A stretch of 64,000 nucleotides of DNA from DASVNK01 sp036383895 (lineage in GTDB: Bacteria; Verrucomicrobiota; Verrucomicrobiia; Limisphaerales; SXQI01), in contig DASVNK010000083.1 in NCBI GenBank assembly GCA_036383895.1, positions 1-64,000 on the forward strand. Reading direction: 5' to 3'. The position numbers were made by a program, and so were the translations under genes. Of this stretch, positions 12,050 to 20,564 are shown in pieces. The notes beneath the pieces are model-generated. The model saw nothing but the letters and a program-made list of their open reading frames with translations, did no database searches and was not told where the DNA came from. Positions within the stretch are counted from its first letter, which is position 1; each line of letters starts with the position of its first letter.

Positions 12050-12571
12050 CTAAAAATCTTTTAAGCCGAAGTCGTAGCCGCGGATGTTGTACAGCGCGTC
12101 CTTAGCTCGTGACTGAACGCGTTCATTTAAATCGAGTTTCGCGAGTTCTTTCAGCTTGGGGACCGCGGCAATCGCGCTCATTCGCATCGCACTAAGCTGT
12201 TCGGCTGCGGTCGCGCGCACGTCTGCATCCGTATCGTTCAAGCATGCGGTGAGAATCGGCACGACATCGTAATTGGGCGGAGTCAGGACGGGAAGAAACG
12301 TGAGAGCCGATCGGCGGACCTTTGCATCGGGATCGGAAAGTTGAAGCAAAACGGATTGGGGCAATTCCCCGCGCGCTTCGTTCGATTTAAACCCGTTCAC
12401 CTCTGCGTCGGTTTGTAGATGCGGAGCCGACATTTCGGCAGGAGACGCTCCGATTAGCGTGTTCCGATCTGAAGACGGCGTTTGCGGGGGTTCCGTCACG
12501 TTCCAAAGGACGGTAGTGGCTGCGATACTGGCGAGGACCAGCATCCAAACAGACGTCCGAATACCCAACAT
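12050..12571 (-). CDS. HEAT-repeat protein with N-terminal membrane segment
   Basis: The protein has 173 residues. It has an N-terminal hydrophobic helix (about 8-24, VWMLVLASIAATTVLW) that is either an anchor or an uncleaved signal. A polar linker rich in Pro/Ser follows, then two to three HEAT-type helical repeats (about 75-165: LSDPDAKVRRSALTFL, LNDTDADVRATAAEQL, and a third ending DALYNIRG). The repeats suggest a periplasmic or membrane-bound protein-interaction scaffold. Substrate and partner are unknown. I place the start at 12571, where AAGGTGG lies 2-3 nt upstream. The open frame extends 27 codons further to 12652 with no typical protein features. It is divergent from the sialidase-like gene, and the two start codons are 81 bp apart. 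Confidence 0.75.
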   Translation of the reverse strand: MLGIRTSVWMLVLASIAATTVLWNVTEPPQTPSSDRNTLIGASPAEMSAPHLQTDAEVNGFKSNEARGELPQSVLLQLSDPDAKVRRSALTFLPVLTPPNYDVVPILTACLNDTDADVRATAAEQLSAMRMSAIAAVPKLKELAKLDLNERVQSRAKDALYNIRGYDFGLKDF

Positions 12572-12652
12572 TTCCACCTTGCACCCCGCGTAGCTAATCA
12601 ATCGATTTTCACCATTTCCGCAAGGCCAATATCGTTGCCAAGATAGGTCCAT

Positions 12653-13903
12653 TTGGCCATGCTGCGCACCATGCCTCGGACGCTTCTACTTTTGCTCCTC
12701 ACCACCGTCCTTTCAGTTGCTGCGCCGAAGGGTTTCATTCGCGGCGAGTTCCTTTTTCCGCAGGAAACCTGGCACAACCACGCTTCTTCGATCGTGGAGG
12801 CACCGAATGGCGACCTGATTGTTTGCTGGTTTCATGGTTCGGGCGAACGGACGGCCGACGACGTGAAGATTCAAGGCGCGCGCAAGCGCAAAGGCGAGGC
12901 GAAGTGGAGCGAGCGGTTCACGATGGCGGATACGCTGAATTATCCGGATACGAATTGCGCGTTGTTCATCGATCCGATGGGAAGGCTGTGGCTTTTGTGG
13001 CCGACGATTTTGGCGAATCAGTGGGAAAGCGCGCTGATGAAGTACCACATTTCCACCAACTACTATGGCGATGGCCCGCCCGTTTGGACGGAAAAAGAGG
13101 TGTTGCATGTCACGCCGGGACAGAAGTTCGTGGATAAGGTGGAAGCCTGGGTGAAGAAAAAAGAAGGAGAGGTGAAGGCGGGCAGATGGAAGCTGCTCGG
13201 TTCGCGGGCGAATGAGTATTTGGTCAGCATCCGCAAACAGGCCAATGACAAATTGACGCGGCGGCTTGGCTGGATGACGCGGGCGCATCCAGTGGTGGTG
13301 GGCGGGACGCGCATGATCGTGCCGCTTTATTCGGACGGATTTTCGTTTTCGTTGATGGCGATTACGGACGATTGGGGCGCCACCTGGAAATTCAGCGAGC
13401 CGTTGGTTGGTGAAGGAAATATTCAGCCGACGATCGCGGAGCGAAACGACGGGACGCTCTACACGGTGATGCGGGACAATGGTCCGGCACCGAAGCGGCT
13501 CCATGAAAGTGTTTCTTACGATCGCGGCGAAACGTGGAGCGACGTCGTTGACAGCACGCTGCCGAATCCCGGGTCGGGCGCGGAAATCCTGCGACTCCAA
13601 AACGGACATTGGTTGCTGATCAGTAACGATTCGGAAAAGGGCAGGGGAAGCCTTGCTGTTCAGATTTCAGATGACGCTGGCGTGACCTGGAAATGGAAAC
13701 GCCACCTGGAGTTCGACGAGAAGCGTTCCGGGACCGAAGAGTATCATTACCCGAGCATCATGCAGGCGCAGGATGGAACGCTGCACGCCACCTATAGCTA
13801 TCATTGGATGAAGCCGGGGATGGCCAAAGATCCAGACGGCGACCCTGCATCGAAGACGATCAAGTATGTCCACTTCAATGAAGAGTGGGTTCGAGGCGAA
13901 TAG
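12653..13903 (+). CDS. Secreted sialidase/neuraminidase-like (BNR repeat) glycosidase
   Basis: This is a probable exo-sialidase-fold enzyme or sugar-binding six-bladed propeller. Its 416 residues begin with a signal peptide (LLLLLLTTVLSVAA, mature from about residue 25). Three Asp-box motifs of the S/T-x-D-x-G-x-T-W type are visible: TDDWGATW (about 237-244), SYDRGETW (about 287-294) and SDDAGVTW (about 338-345). A conserved early block (WHNHASSIVEAPNGDLIVCWFHGSGE) is typical of the BNR_2/sialidase-like group found in Verrucomicrobiota and Planctomycetes. Catalytic Tyr/Glu and the Arg triad were not confidently assigned, so the substrate is open (sialic acid or another acidic or rhamnose-type sugar). 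Its stop codon directly abuts the stop of parA on the other strand, with no spacer. Confidence 0.85.
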   Translation: MAMLRTMPRTLLLLLLTTVLSVAAPKGFIRGEFLFPQETWHNHASSIVEAPNGDLIVCWFHGSGERTADDVKIQGARKRKGEAKWSERFTMADTLNYPDTNCALFIDPMGRLWLLWPTILANQWESALMKYHISTNYYGDGPPVWTEKEVLHVTPGQKFVDKVEAWVKKKEGEVKAGRWKLLGSRANEYLVSIRKQANDKLTRRLGWMTRAHPVVVGGTRMIVPLYSDGFSFSLMAITDDWGATWKFSEPLVGEGNIQPTIAERNDGTLYTVMRDNGPAPKRLHESVSYDRGETWSDVVDSTLPNPGSGAEILRLQNGHWLLISNDSEKGRGSLAVQISDDAGVTWKWKRHLEFDEKRSGTEEYHYPSIMQAQDGTLHATYSYHWMKPGMAKDPDGDPASKTIKYVHFNEEWVRGE

Positions 13904-14698
13904 TTAAGAACCGTTCGCGAGGCGCGCGCGAATACGCTTTTGCAGCTCCTCGGTGAGGACTTCGTAAGCAGAAGCACCAGCACTGTATTTGTCGTAATAA
14001 ATGATCGGTTTCCCGAAACTCGGCGCTTCCGCGAGACGGGTGGTGCGGGGAATTAATGTGTCGCAAACCAGATCGCCGAAGTGTTGCCGAACTTCGGTGA
14101 CCACCTGCGCTGCGAGGCGAGTCCGGCCATCGAACATGGTCATGATCACGCCGAGGATTTCCAGGTTCGGATTCACGCCCGAATCACGGAGTTGGCCGAT
14201 GACCCGATTGATCATCGAAATTCCTTCGAGCGCGTAATATTCGCACTGCAACGGAATGAGCAGCCAATCGGTCGCGGAAAAAACATTGAGCGTGAGAATG
14301 CCGAGGGCTGGAGGGCAATCAATCATCACCAGGTCGTATTCGCCGGACTCGACCACCGGGGTGATGATTCCTTTCAAGCGATGAAGATGATTCTCGAGGC
14401 GGGATAACTCGACTTCCGCGCCGCACATGTCCACTTCGCTGGGAACGATCGAAAGGCGTTCGTAGGCGGTGGGTTGAATCCGTTCCTGAAGCGTGCCTTC
14501 GCCGAGCAACGCCGCGTAAGCGCTGGCGCCTTCCTTTTTCTCGAGGCCGAGGCCGCTCGTGGCGTTGGCTTGCGGATCGAGATCGAGCAGCAAAATGCGC
14601 TGGCCGTTGGCGGCAAGGCAGGCGGCGACGTTGACGCTAGTGGTGGTTTTCCCGACGCCCCCCTTTTGATTGGCGACGGCAATTACTTTGGTCGGCAC
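13904..14698 (-). CDS. parA: ParA/Soj-family ATPase
   Basis: This is a ParA-type DNA-partition or positioning ATPase. The 264 residues contain the deviant Walker A (KGGVGKTT, residues 12-19, with both signature lysines), Walker A' (LLLDLDPQANAT) and Walker B (DLVMIDCPP). A C-terminal region closely matches chromosomal Soj (IPRTTRLAEAPSFGKPIIYYD). In most bacteria parB follows directly, but here the next gene (sialidase) is convergent and abutting, and no parB-like ORF is visible in the window. The gene starts 7 nt after the stop of the upstream CvpA-like membrane protein, so the two are cotranscribed. It is either the chromosomal ParA separated from ParB, or a ParA that positions a membrane or envelope complex. 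Confidence 0.93.
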   Translation of the reverse strand: MPTKVIAVANQKGGVGKTTTSVNVAACLAANGQRILLLDLDPQANATSGLGLEKKEGASAYAALLGEGTLQERIQPTAYERLSIVPSEVDMCGAEVELSRLENHLHRLKGIITPVVESGEYDLVMIDCPPALGILTLNVFSATDWLLIPLQCEYYALEGISMINRVIGQLRDSGVNPNLEILGVIMTMFDGRTRLAAQVVTEVRQHFGDLVCDTLIPRTTRLAEAPSFGKPIIYYDKYSAGASAYEVLTEELQKRIRARLANGS

Positions 14699-14705
14699 GA
14701 GTGCT

Positions 14706-16019
14706 CTATTGTTTGAAGAAAACGAGGTTAGCCCCTGCTATGGTGAGGATCATTTCATCGGCTTTGATGCTTGCCGTTCCTTTGACTTCGTTTCCGGATG
14801 CATCCGTGACAGTAACAACGTAACTACCGCCTTCCTCAGCCCAGGTGCCTTCACCGGTTAACGAGGGAATCGGCGGTGCAGCTGCGGGAACAGGATTGGC
14901 AGCCGCAGGCGCCGGCGTAGCGGTCGGCTGCAGCGGGCGATAACGTGCCATTGGATCCGGAGCGGCCGGTTCGGCAGGTGCTTCTGCGGGCGCTGCCTCG
15001 GCGGGCGCTTCGGCGCCGCGAATGAGAATCTTTTTGTCCGGAGTAGCGATCAACGAAAAAGCGGGGACCAGGTCGAGCGCTGCTTTCAATTGGCGCAATT
15101 CACGAGTGCGGATGTCCGGGTTCGATTTGCGAAGCTGGGTGAGCACCGCGTTTTTATCCAGATTCCAGATACCCAAAATGTCCTGATCGGCATACTTGGG
15201 CGATTCACCGGTGCGCAGATATTCGGCCAGATCTTTCCGATCAATGGCTTGCAGTTGGCCCATGATCTCCTGGTTGCCGAGGATCGCCTGGGTGCGAGGA
15301 TGATCGATGATTGAGGTGACGGGGGCTTTGCCAAAGATGAGATCATTATATTCTTTGTCGTTGCCGATCTCCTGGAACTCCGCGCGTTCGCCGAGCGCGA
15401 GCACTTCTGGATACGTGGCGAGGCGGCTCTGCAAAAGCGGATTGTGGTAGAGCAGACCGAGCACATCGACCGTTTCGTAATAAGTCGGCGGGGCCGGTTG
15501 GAATTTGGCGGCGGCTTTATCGAAACCGCTCGCGGCCATGTCTTCCCGCACGGCGGTGATGAATCGAATGCTCGCTGGATTATTGTCCCCTGAAATTTGC
15601 ACGGTCAGGTAACCAGCCGCGTAGATCAAACCGGAGACGGCAAGAAACAGAATGCAACCCATCAATACGCCGATGCTGAGGCCCGCGTGACGGTTGCTGC
15701 GTTCCCAACGCATGCGGTCGGCATCATCGCGTTTGTATTTGTAAGTGAGATAAACTTTGTGGTGCGCGAAAAACGAAAGGCCCGAGATGATCAGGTAGAT
15801 AAGGATAAACGCAATCAGCGACGGAACCAGCGCGAGCCAGACTGGATTGGTAACGCCGAGCGGCGCCATGAGGGGGCGAATCCACCCGCCCACGGTGGTG
15901 GCGAGCATCAACGCAATGATCAATCCCACCATTGAAATGGCGGAACGAATTGCGCCCTGCCCAAATCCGATGAGTGCAAAGATCCCAATCAGCACGATCG
16001 CCAAAATCCACATCGACAT
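14706..16019 (-). CDS. CvpA-like multi-pass membrane protein with extended C-terminal domain
   Basis: The protein has 437 residues. The N-terminal third looks like the CvpA family (colicin V production-type membrane protein), with four hydrophobic segments (about 3-20, 25-45, 62-85 and 113-140) and glycine-rich helices (GFGQGAIRSAISMVGLIIAL). A soluble region follows (about 145-320), rich in short helices. Then comes an Ala/Pro linker (about 330-385) and a C-terminal beta-rich segment (GTWAEEGGSYVVTVTDASGNEVKGTASIKADEMILTIAG) resembling a small lipocalin-like strand domain. The CvpA assignment rests on topology and general motif feel, so it is moderate. It is the first gene of an operon with parA (7-nt gap). 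It could recruit ParA to the membrane, but that is inference. Confidence 0.7.
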   Translation of the reverse strand: MSMWILAIVLIGIFALIGFGQGAIRSAISMVGLIIALMLATTVGGWIRPLMAPLGVTNPVWLALVPSLIAFILIYLIISGLSFFAHHKVYLTYKYKRDDADRMRWERSNRHAGLSIGVLMGCILFLAVSGLIYAAGYLTVQISGDNNPASIRFITAVREDMAASGFDKAAAKFQPAPPTYYETVDVLGLLYHNPLLQSRLATYPEVLALGERAEFQEIGNDKEYNDLIFGKAPVTSIIDHPRTQAILGNQEIMGQLQAIDRKDLAEYLRTGESPKYADQDILGIWNLDKNAVLTQLRKSNPDIRTRELRQLKAALDLVPAFSLIATPDKKILIRGAEAPAEAAPAEAPAEPAAPDPMARYRPLQPTATPAPAAANPVPAAAPPIPSLTGEGTWAEEGGSYVVTVTDASGNEVKGTASIKADEMILTIAGANLVFFKQ

Positions 16020-16083
16020 GCCAAAAGTTTAGATTCGCCGCTTTGAGAAATCACGCGAAATCGCGTGGTTAAAAACAGCCACA

Positions 16084-16112
16084 TTGACAGGAGCTTCCGG
16101 CGGCTTGAGAAT
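16084..16112 (+). promoter_or_regulatory. Candidate sigma70-type promoter for the lysozyme-like gene
   Basis: A perfect -35 hexamer TTGACA (16084-16089) is separated by 17 bp from GAGAAT (16107-16112), a 4/6 match to the -10 consensus. Transcription from here would give a structured leader of about 135 nt before the ATG at 16257. Confidence 0.5.
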
Positions 16113-16240
16113 TGCTCCCCTCAGGGAAAACCCGCGTAAGGCGGAAGGTTTTGGGTGAGGCTGCGCACATGCAGGCAGCCTGATTGTAGTTGCCCGTTTG
16201 CAGTCAATAAGCTTAGATATTAAACAGGACGTTCAACCAA
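16113..16240 (+). ncRNA. Candidate structured 5' leader
   Basis: Two hairpins are visible. One pairs AAAACC with GGTTTT and contains an inner CGC/GCG stem (about 16127-16155). The other is AGGCTGC pairing with GCAGCCT (about 16157-16181). A third stem, GGAGC with GCTCC, brackets the promoter region itself. The element also folds on the opposite strand, where it would be the leader of the CvpA-like gene. It matches no riboswitch consensus I know well enough to name. Confidence 0.35.
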
Positions 16241-16256
16241 AACCAAGGAAATGGCA

Positions 16257-16736
16257 ATGAAGCGCATCACCCTGCTCATCTCCGTCGTCTCGTGCAGCGC
16301 CGCTGTGGCGCAAGCAAACGAGTGGCGGCCGAGCAACGACTTCCTGCGGGCAGTTCGGTTCGTCGAATCGTCCAATGGGGCTTTCAAGATTGGAGACAAT
16401 GGTCAGTCACTGGGCGACTTTCAGCTTTCAGAAGCTGCGTGGCTCGACGTGAGTGATTGGCGAAAAGCACGTGGGTTGAAGGTCTACGAATACGAAAAAT
16501 CGGTATTCCATTCATTTATCAACCGGGTGTACGCTTCGAACTACCTGTCGATTCTTTACAGCGAGCTGAGCAAGAAACTGAGTCGTCCGCCGACCCATGC
16601 CGAGTTATATGCGGCTTACAACATGGGCCTGAGCACCTTCGCGACGTGCAACTACCGGCTGAGCCGAGTCAATGCGACCACGCGAGCCAAAGCACAGCAG
16701 ATCGACGAGATGCTGACCGTTAAAACCTCTTCGTAA
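16257..16736 (+). CDS. Secreted lysozyme-fold protein (lytic-transglycosylase-like)
   Basis: This is a small periplasmic protein with a lysozyme/SLT-type fold. The 159 residues have a cleavable signal peptide (MKRITLLISVVSCSAAVAQA, cut before Asn21). The presumed catalytic glutamate is Glu37 in RFVESSNG. A GDFQL motif stands in the place of the family's G-x-MQ motif, and AAYNMGLSTF resembles the conserved AYNxG motif. These three blocks in order are the SLT signature, so cleavage of peptidoglycan glycan strands is likely. I choose the second ATG (16257) because AAGGA ends 7 nt before it. The upstream ATG at 16251 would be only 1 nt from the same motif. An intrinsic terminator follows at 16758. 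It sits behind a promoter-like sequence and a structured leader. Confidence 0.8.
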   Translation: MKRITLLISVVSCSAAVAQANEWRPSNDFLRAVRFVESSNGAFKIGDNGQSLGDFQLSEAAWLDVSDWRKARGLKVYEYEKSVFHSFINRVYASNYLSILYSELSKKLSRPPTHAELYAAYNMGLSTFATCNYRLSRVNATTRAKAQQIDEMLTVKTSS

Positions 16737-16757
16737 AACTCACAACACGCGATACTT

Positions 16758-16783
16758 AGGCGCTCTATCAGGGCGCCTTTTTT
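16758..16783 (+). terminator. Intrinsic terminator after the lysozyme-like gene
   Basis: AGGCGCTC (16758-16765) pairs with GGGCGCCT (16771-16778), 8 bp including one G-U, with the loop TATCA. It continues into a run of six T residues. Confidence 0.9.
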
Positions 16784-17129
16784 GTTTCAGGTTTTCTCCC
16801 AGTACTCCCTGAGACGCGAAGGTAGCGGCTAAACAGGCGAGTGCCTGATTTCTGGTTGTCAATACCCCCCGTATAAACATTCGCACGCTGCTTGAGGATT
16901 GCGCAGCGCCGAGCCCAAGGATGTGTGCTATGGGATGCAAGTTAGTGCGCGGTGAAACAATTTATTTCGTGCGGCATGCTGGTGGAAATACCAGCGACGT
17001 GCAGCGCGAATGGTACAATGAAGAAGTCGACGCGCTTCTTCTGCCGGGAGTTTTTGTCCGGTCTGAAGGGCGTCGCGCCGCGACTTTGCCTTCCGTAGTT
17101 CCCATTGAGATTCGAACTTTTGAAGCTTC
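16784..17129. other. Intergenic region upstream of the polysaccharide-export fusion gene
   Basis: This 346-bp region has no convincing gene. A 70-codon frame at 16921-17133 has no family resemblance or ribosome binding site and overlaps the next start. No clear promoter with correct spacing was found: TTGTCA at 16856 lacks a well-placed -10. It presumably holds the promoter of the export operon. Confidence 0.5.
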
Positions 17130-20100
17130 ATGAGTGAAGAGTACACCCACGTCGGGACGGTGAGACGCCGTCCACGCAACGGTCACCAACGTTCCCAAAA
17201 CTCGTCCGGCAACGGCGAGGCGAGGAGCGGCTCCAACGGTTCCTACGCCAGGAACGGAAACGGTCGCCATGATCGGCAGGAGCGCCAGGACCGAGACAGC
17301 CGCCGCGAATTCGACCGCGAAAGTTATTTCGACCGCGATCCGGGCGAGGCGCGCGAACAACGCCGCTCGCGCTCGCGGTTCGGGATGGGCGCGAAAAAGG
17401 AGGAGAAAAAGCCAGCTTCTACCTACGGGTCGGAGCTGGATGAAGAGCCGCTATTTCGGTTTCCGTTCGATCCGTGGCGTCTGTATGGCGCGGTGAAACG
17501 CAACCTGGGCTGGATTGCCGTTGCGGCAATGCTCCTCGGTGTGGCGGGATTCTTCTTCGCGCTGTTCGTGGTGGATTACAAGATCAACGTGAATTTGATA
17601 CGCACCACGTCTAACGCAATGCGCGTGGAGAATGCGCCCGTTGTGCAGTGGACGCCGCGGGAATATTCGGAGCCGACCCTTTACGCATTCATGAAGTCGA
17701 GCGATGTGATCAATCGCGTCGTCGAAAAAGCCGCGGCCAACCCGCAGCTTGCTCCACTTCAAATCACGCCGAAGCAATTGGCCGAATCGATTTCCTTCAA
17801 GCCGACGCCCAATCCCGACTTTATTCAAATGTCGATGACGGCGTTCGGCCCGATTCCCGCAATGGTGGAACTTGCGAATATGTATGGCCGGGAGGTGACC
17901 GCATACACGAAAGAAATTCAGACGCGCGAAGCAAAGCTGGTGAACAAGCTTCTGCAGGACCAGATCGGGCGCATGAACGAACAGAAGAACGTCCTGACCA
18001 CGGAGCTGCGGAAATTCTCGGAATCTGGCTTTGTTGATTACGGCCGCGAAATGGAGGCGGAGGTCGCCAACCTCACCAAACTGCGGATCGAGCTGGATGA
18101 ACGCAAGCTGGAGCTGGAAAGGGTGAACGCACAGATTGGAGCTCTCGGCGGGACGTCGGGCGCACCGACGACCAAGCTCGCGCAAGCACAAGAAGAGTTG
18201 CGGCAACTGCTCATCAGCAAAAAAGAAGCGCATCCGGAAGTTCAGCAAAAGCGGGTGGAAATCAAACGGCTGGAGCAACTGCCAGACGGCGGCGGGCCAG
18301 CAACGGGAAGCGCCGTCGGCGCGAATCCTCTCGCGCTGGTCATGGCCGACTGGCAGGGCGATGAAAAGAGTCTTCAACGTCGGATTACCGACTTAACGGA
18401 AAGGATCGCCGGCACCCAGCAGCGCCTCATGGCGGCGGGACGAATCACTAAAGACGTGGAATTTCAAATCAAGAGCGCCCAAATGCGGCAGTTGGAAAAA
18501 TCACTGGACGAGCTCTCAGACAAAGAACGCGAATCGCGCGAGTTCATTGATGGTTCGCGCGGCTACTTCGCGCTGCACGGTGAAGCGACTTCGAACAGCG
18601 TGGGTTACAAGAACCGCTGGATGAAAGTTGGGTTGCTGGCGGTGTTCGCGGGCTTGATCGGCCTGCTCGGTGCGATGGCGATCGTGATGCTGACCGAAAT
18701 GCTCGACACGACGATTCGCACGCCGGAAGACATTACGCGGGTGACGCAGTTGCCGGTCCTGGCGACGCTCGGGGACTTGCGAAAAATGAGCGCGGCGCAG
18801 CAGGTGAATTGGGCTTTCCGGACGCTCACCTTGTTGAAGGGCAAGTTGGCGAAGGATGCGGATGAAGCGTTGGTGTGCGGAATTATTTCTGCGAATCACG
18901 GTGAAGGTCGATCGACCTGGGTGAACCTGCTCGTAAGCGCTGCGAGCCAACGCGGGCTGCGAGTTCTTACCGTCGATACCAAGGCCGCCGCGGTTGCTCC
19001 CGCTCCAGCACCTTCGCCTGGTCCGACGCCGCCTGTTGAGACGAACGGAGCGAAAACATCCGGAGCTGCGAAAGATTCGAGTAGTGAGAATGGCGCGGAC
19101 GACACGTCGATGAACGCCGAGAATAACGTTCTCAGCACCCCTGCTAAAGTCGCGGAGCAGCTCGAGAATAATCAGGCGTTGGTGCATATCCCGCTTCCTG
19201 GCTGGGTCTGGAGTCTCGAACGGCGCAAGCAATGGCAGAACGCGCTCGAGTGTTGGAAGGATATCGACAACTTGGTGATCTTTGTCGAACTGCCGCCCGC
19301 CTGCGAACAGGAAGCGATTTTGCTCGCGGAACAGTTGCCGCAATGTTTGTGGCTGGCCGGTAGTGGTATGGCCGATGCAACGGAAACCGCGGCGCATATT
19401 GAGACGTTGCGGCACGCGCGCTGCAATCTGGTGGGCGCGGTATTGAATCACGCGCCGCCACCGTTCCTCAGCAGCAAGATCACGCGCTGGTTTAATAAAT
19501 CGACCGCCGCGGTGCTGCTCGCTTGTTCGTTGTTGCACTCAAACGTCGCTGCGGAAAATGAAGCGGAAAGCGTGGCGCAAGCGCAGTTCGCTGCAGGACA
19601 AAACGCCGAACAACCAAAGGCCACCTTCAGTGCCAGCAAACGCCAGCGTGCCAAGTGGCAGGAGAAGCTCACGCTCGGGCCGGGTGACGTGATCGACATT
19701 CATTTCTACGGGAATTCGGCGTTGAGCCGCACGAACGTGTTGATTGGCCCAGACGGGCGGCTTACTTATCTGCAGGCAAATGGCTTGAACGCGGCTGGCC
19801 TGAGCATCGAGGAACTGCGCCAGAGACTGGATGAAAGTCTCGGCGAGTTTTACACCGCTCCCCGGACCATCGTTGTCCCGGTCGCTTTCAACAGTAAAAA
19901 ATATTTCGTCCTCGGCAAAGTGAATGCCAAGGGCGCATATCCGCTGGATCGGCCGTTGACCCTCGTCGAAGCGGTCGGGCGAGCCAAGGGATTGGAAACG
20001 GGATTGTATCAACGCACCACCGTGGAAATGGCGGATCTTGGACGCAGTTTCATCGTGCGCGGGAACGAAAAGCTGAACGTTGATTTCGAGCGATTATTCC

Positions 20101-20564
20101 TGGAGGGCGACCTTTCGCAGAATATCCAGATCGAACCAAACGATTATATCTTTTTCGCTTCGACAGGTGCCAAGGACATTTACGTGCTCGGCGAAGTGGT
20201 GAATCCCGGTCCGCTGGGGTTTGTTTCCGACGCGAGCGTGATTACCGCGATTGCGGATCGCGGCGGTTTTAACGAAAAGGCGTTCAAGAAACGCGTGCTG
20301 GTGGTGCGCGGTTCGCTCGCGGAGCCGGAAACGTTCGTGGTGGATACAGCGAGCACCGTGGAGGCCGCTGTGCGGGATTTTCGCTTGCAGGCGCGCGATA
20401 TCGTTTATGTGAGTCGCCGGCCATGGCTAAAAGCTGAGGAACTGCTCGATGAAGCAGCCACTTCGTTTATCCAGGGCGCGGTCACCACCTGGGCAGGAGT
20501 GAATGTCGGACCAATCATTACCTCGCGGTGGTTTCCGCGAGCAAGACCTACAACGAATGAGTAA
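17130..20564 (+). CDS. Fusion of Wzz-type polysaccharide co-polymerase, degenerate BY-kinase domain and Wza-type export (OPX) domain
   Basis: The 1144 residues join three export functions. Residues 1-110 are a charged low-complexity head. TM1 is at about 128-150, a Wzz/GumC periplasmic domain with coiled coils at about 150-495, and TM2 at about 499-522. A cytoplasmic ATPase-like domain spans about 535-785. Its Walker A is GEGRST (591-596), with Arg594 replacing the lysine. The Walker B-like LVIFVELPP lacks the Asp, and there is no Tyr-rich tail, so kinase activity is doubtful. Residues 791-808 form a hydrophobic segment ending VAA, like a signal peptide or third TM, which would place the rest in the periplasm. 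The OPX part has a poly-export motif (LGPGDVIDIHFYG, from about 849) and SLBB-like domains near 922 and 1015. The stop overlaps the start of a second OPX gene by 8 nt. The role is capsule or EPS export. Confidence 0.88.
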   Translation: MSEEYTHVGTVRRRPRNGHQRSQNSSGNGEARSGSNGSYARNGNGRHDRQERQDRDSRREFDRESYFDRDPGEAREQRRSRSRFGMGAKKEEKKPASTYGSELDEEPLFRFPFDPWRLYGAVKRNLGWIAVAAMLLGVAGFFFALFVVDYKINVNLIRTTSNAMRVENAPVVQWTPREYSEPTLYAFMKSSDVINRVVEKAAANPQLAPLQITPKQLAESISFKPTPNPDFIQMSMTAFGPIPAMVELANMYGREVTAYTKEIQTREAKLVNKLLQDQIGRMNEQKNVLTTELRKFSESGFVDYGREMEAEVANLTKLRIELDERKLELERVNAQIGALGGTSGAPTTKLAQAQEELRQLLISKKEAHPEVQQKRVEIKRLEQLPDGGGPATGSAVGANPLALVMADWQGDEKSLQRRITDLTERIAGTQQRLMAAGRITKDVEFQIKSAQMRQLEKSLDELSDKERESREFIDGSRGYFALHGEATSNSVGYKNRWMKVGLLAVFAGLIGLLGAMAIVMLTEMLDTTIRTPEDITRVTQLPVLATLGDLRKMSAAQQVNWAFRTLTLLKGKLAKDADEALVCGIISANHGEGRSTWVNLLVSAASQRGLRVLTVDTKAAAVAPAPAPSPGPTPPVETNGAKTSGAAKDSSSENGADDTSMNAENNVLSTPAKVAEQLENNQALVHIPLPGWVWSLERRKQWQNALECWKDIDNLVIFVELPPACEQEAILLAEQLPQCLWLAGSGMADATETAAHIETLRHARCNLVGAVLNHAPPPFLSSKITRWFNKSTAAVLLACSLLHSNVAAENEAESVAQAQFAAGQNAEQPKATFSASKRQRAKWQEKLTLGPGDVIDIHFYGNSALSRTNVLIGPDGRLTYLQANGLNAAGLSIEELRQRLDESLGEFYTAPRTIVVPVAFNSKKYFVLGKVNAKGAYPLDRPLTLVEAVGRAKGLETGLYQRTTVEMADLGRSFIVRGNEKLNVDFERLFLEGDLSQNIQIEPNDYIFFASTGAKDIYVLGEVVNPGPLGFVSDASVITAIADRGGFNEKAFKKRVLVVRGSLAEPETFVVDTASTVEAAVRDFRLQARDIVYVSRRPWLKAEELLDEAATSFIQGAVTTWAGVNVGPIITSRWFPRARPTTNE

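Noticed and set aside
16090..16200. Possible glycine riboswitch on the minus strand (GAGGGGAGCAA...CTCA...GGA)
   Set aside because: Only short fragments match; the paired elements and the tandem aptamer core could not be placed, and the downstream gene is not a glycine-related one.
16921..17133. 70-codon plus-strand frame upstream of the export fusion
   Set aside because: No family, no Shine-Dalgarno and it overlaps the next start; more likely leader sequence.
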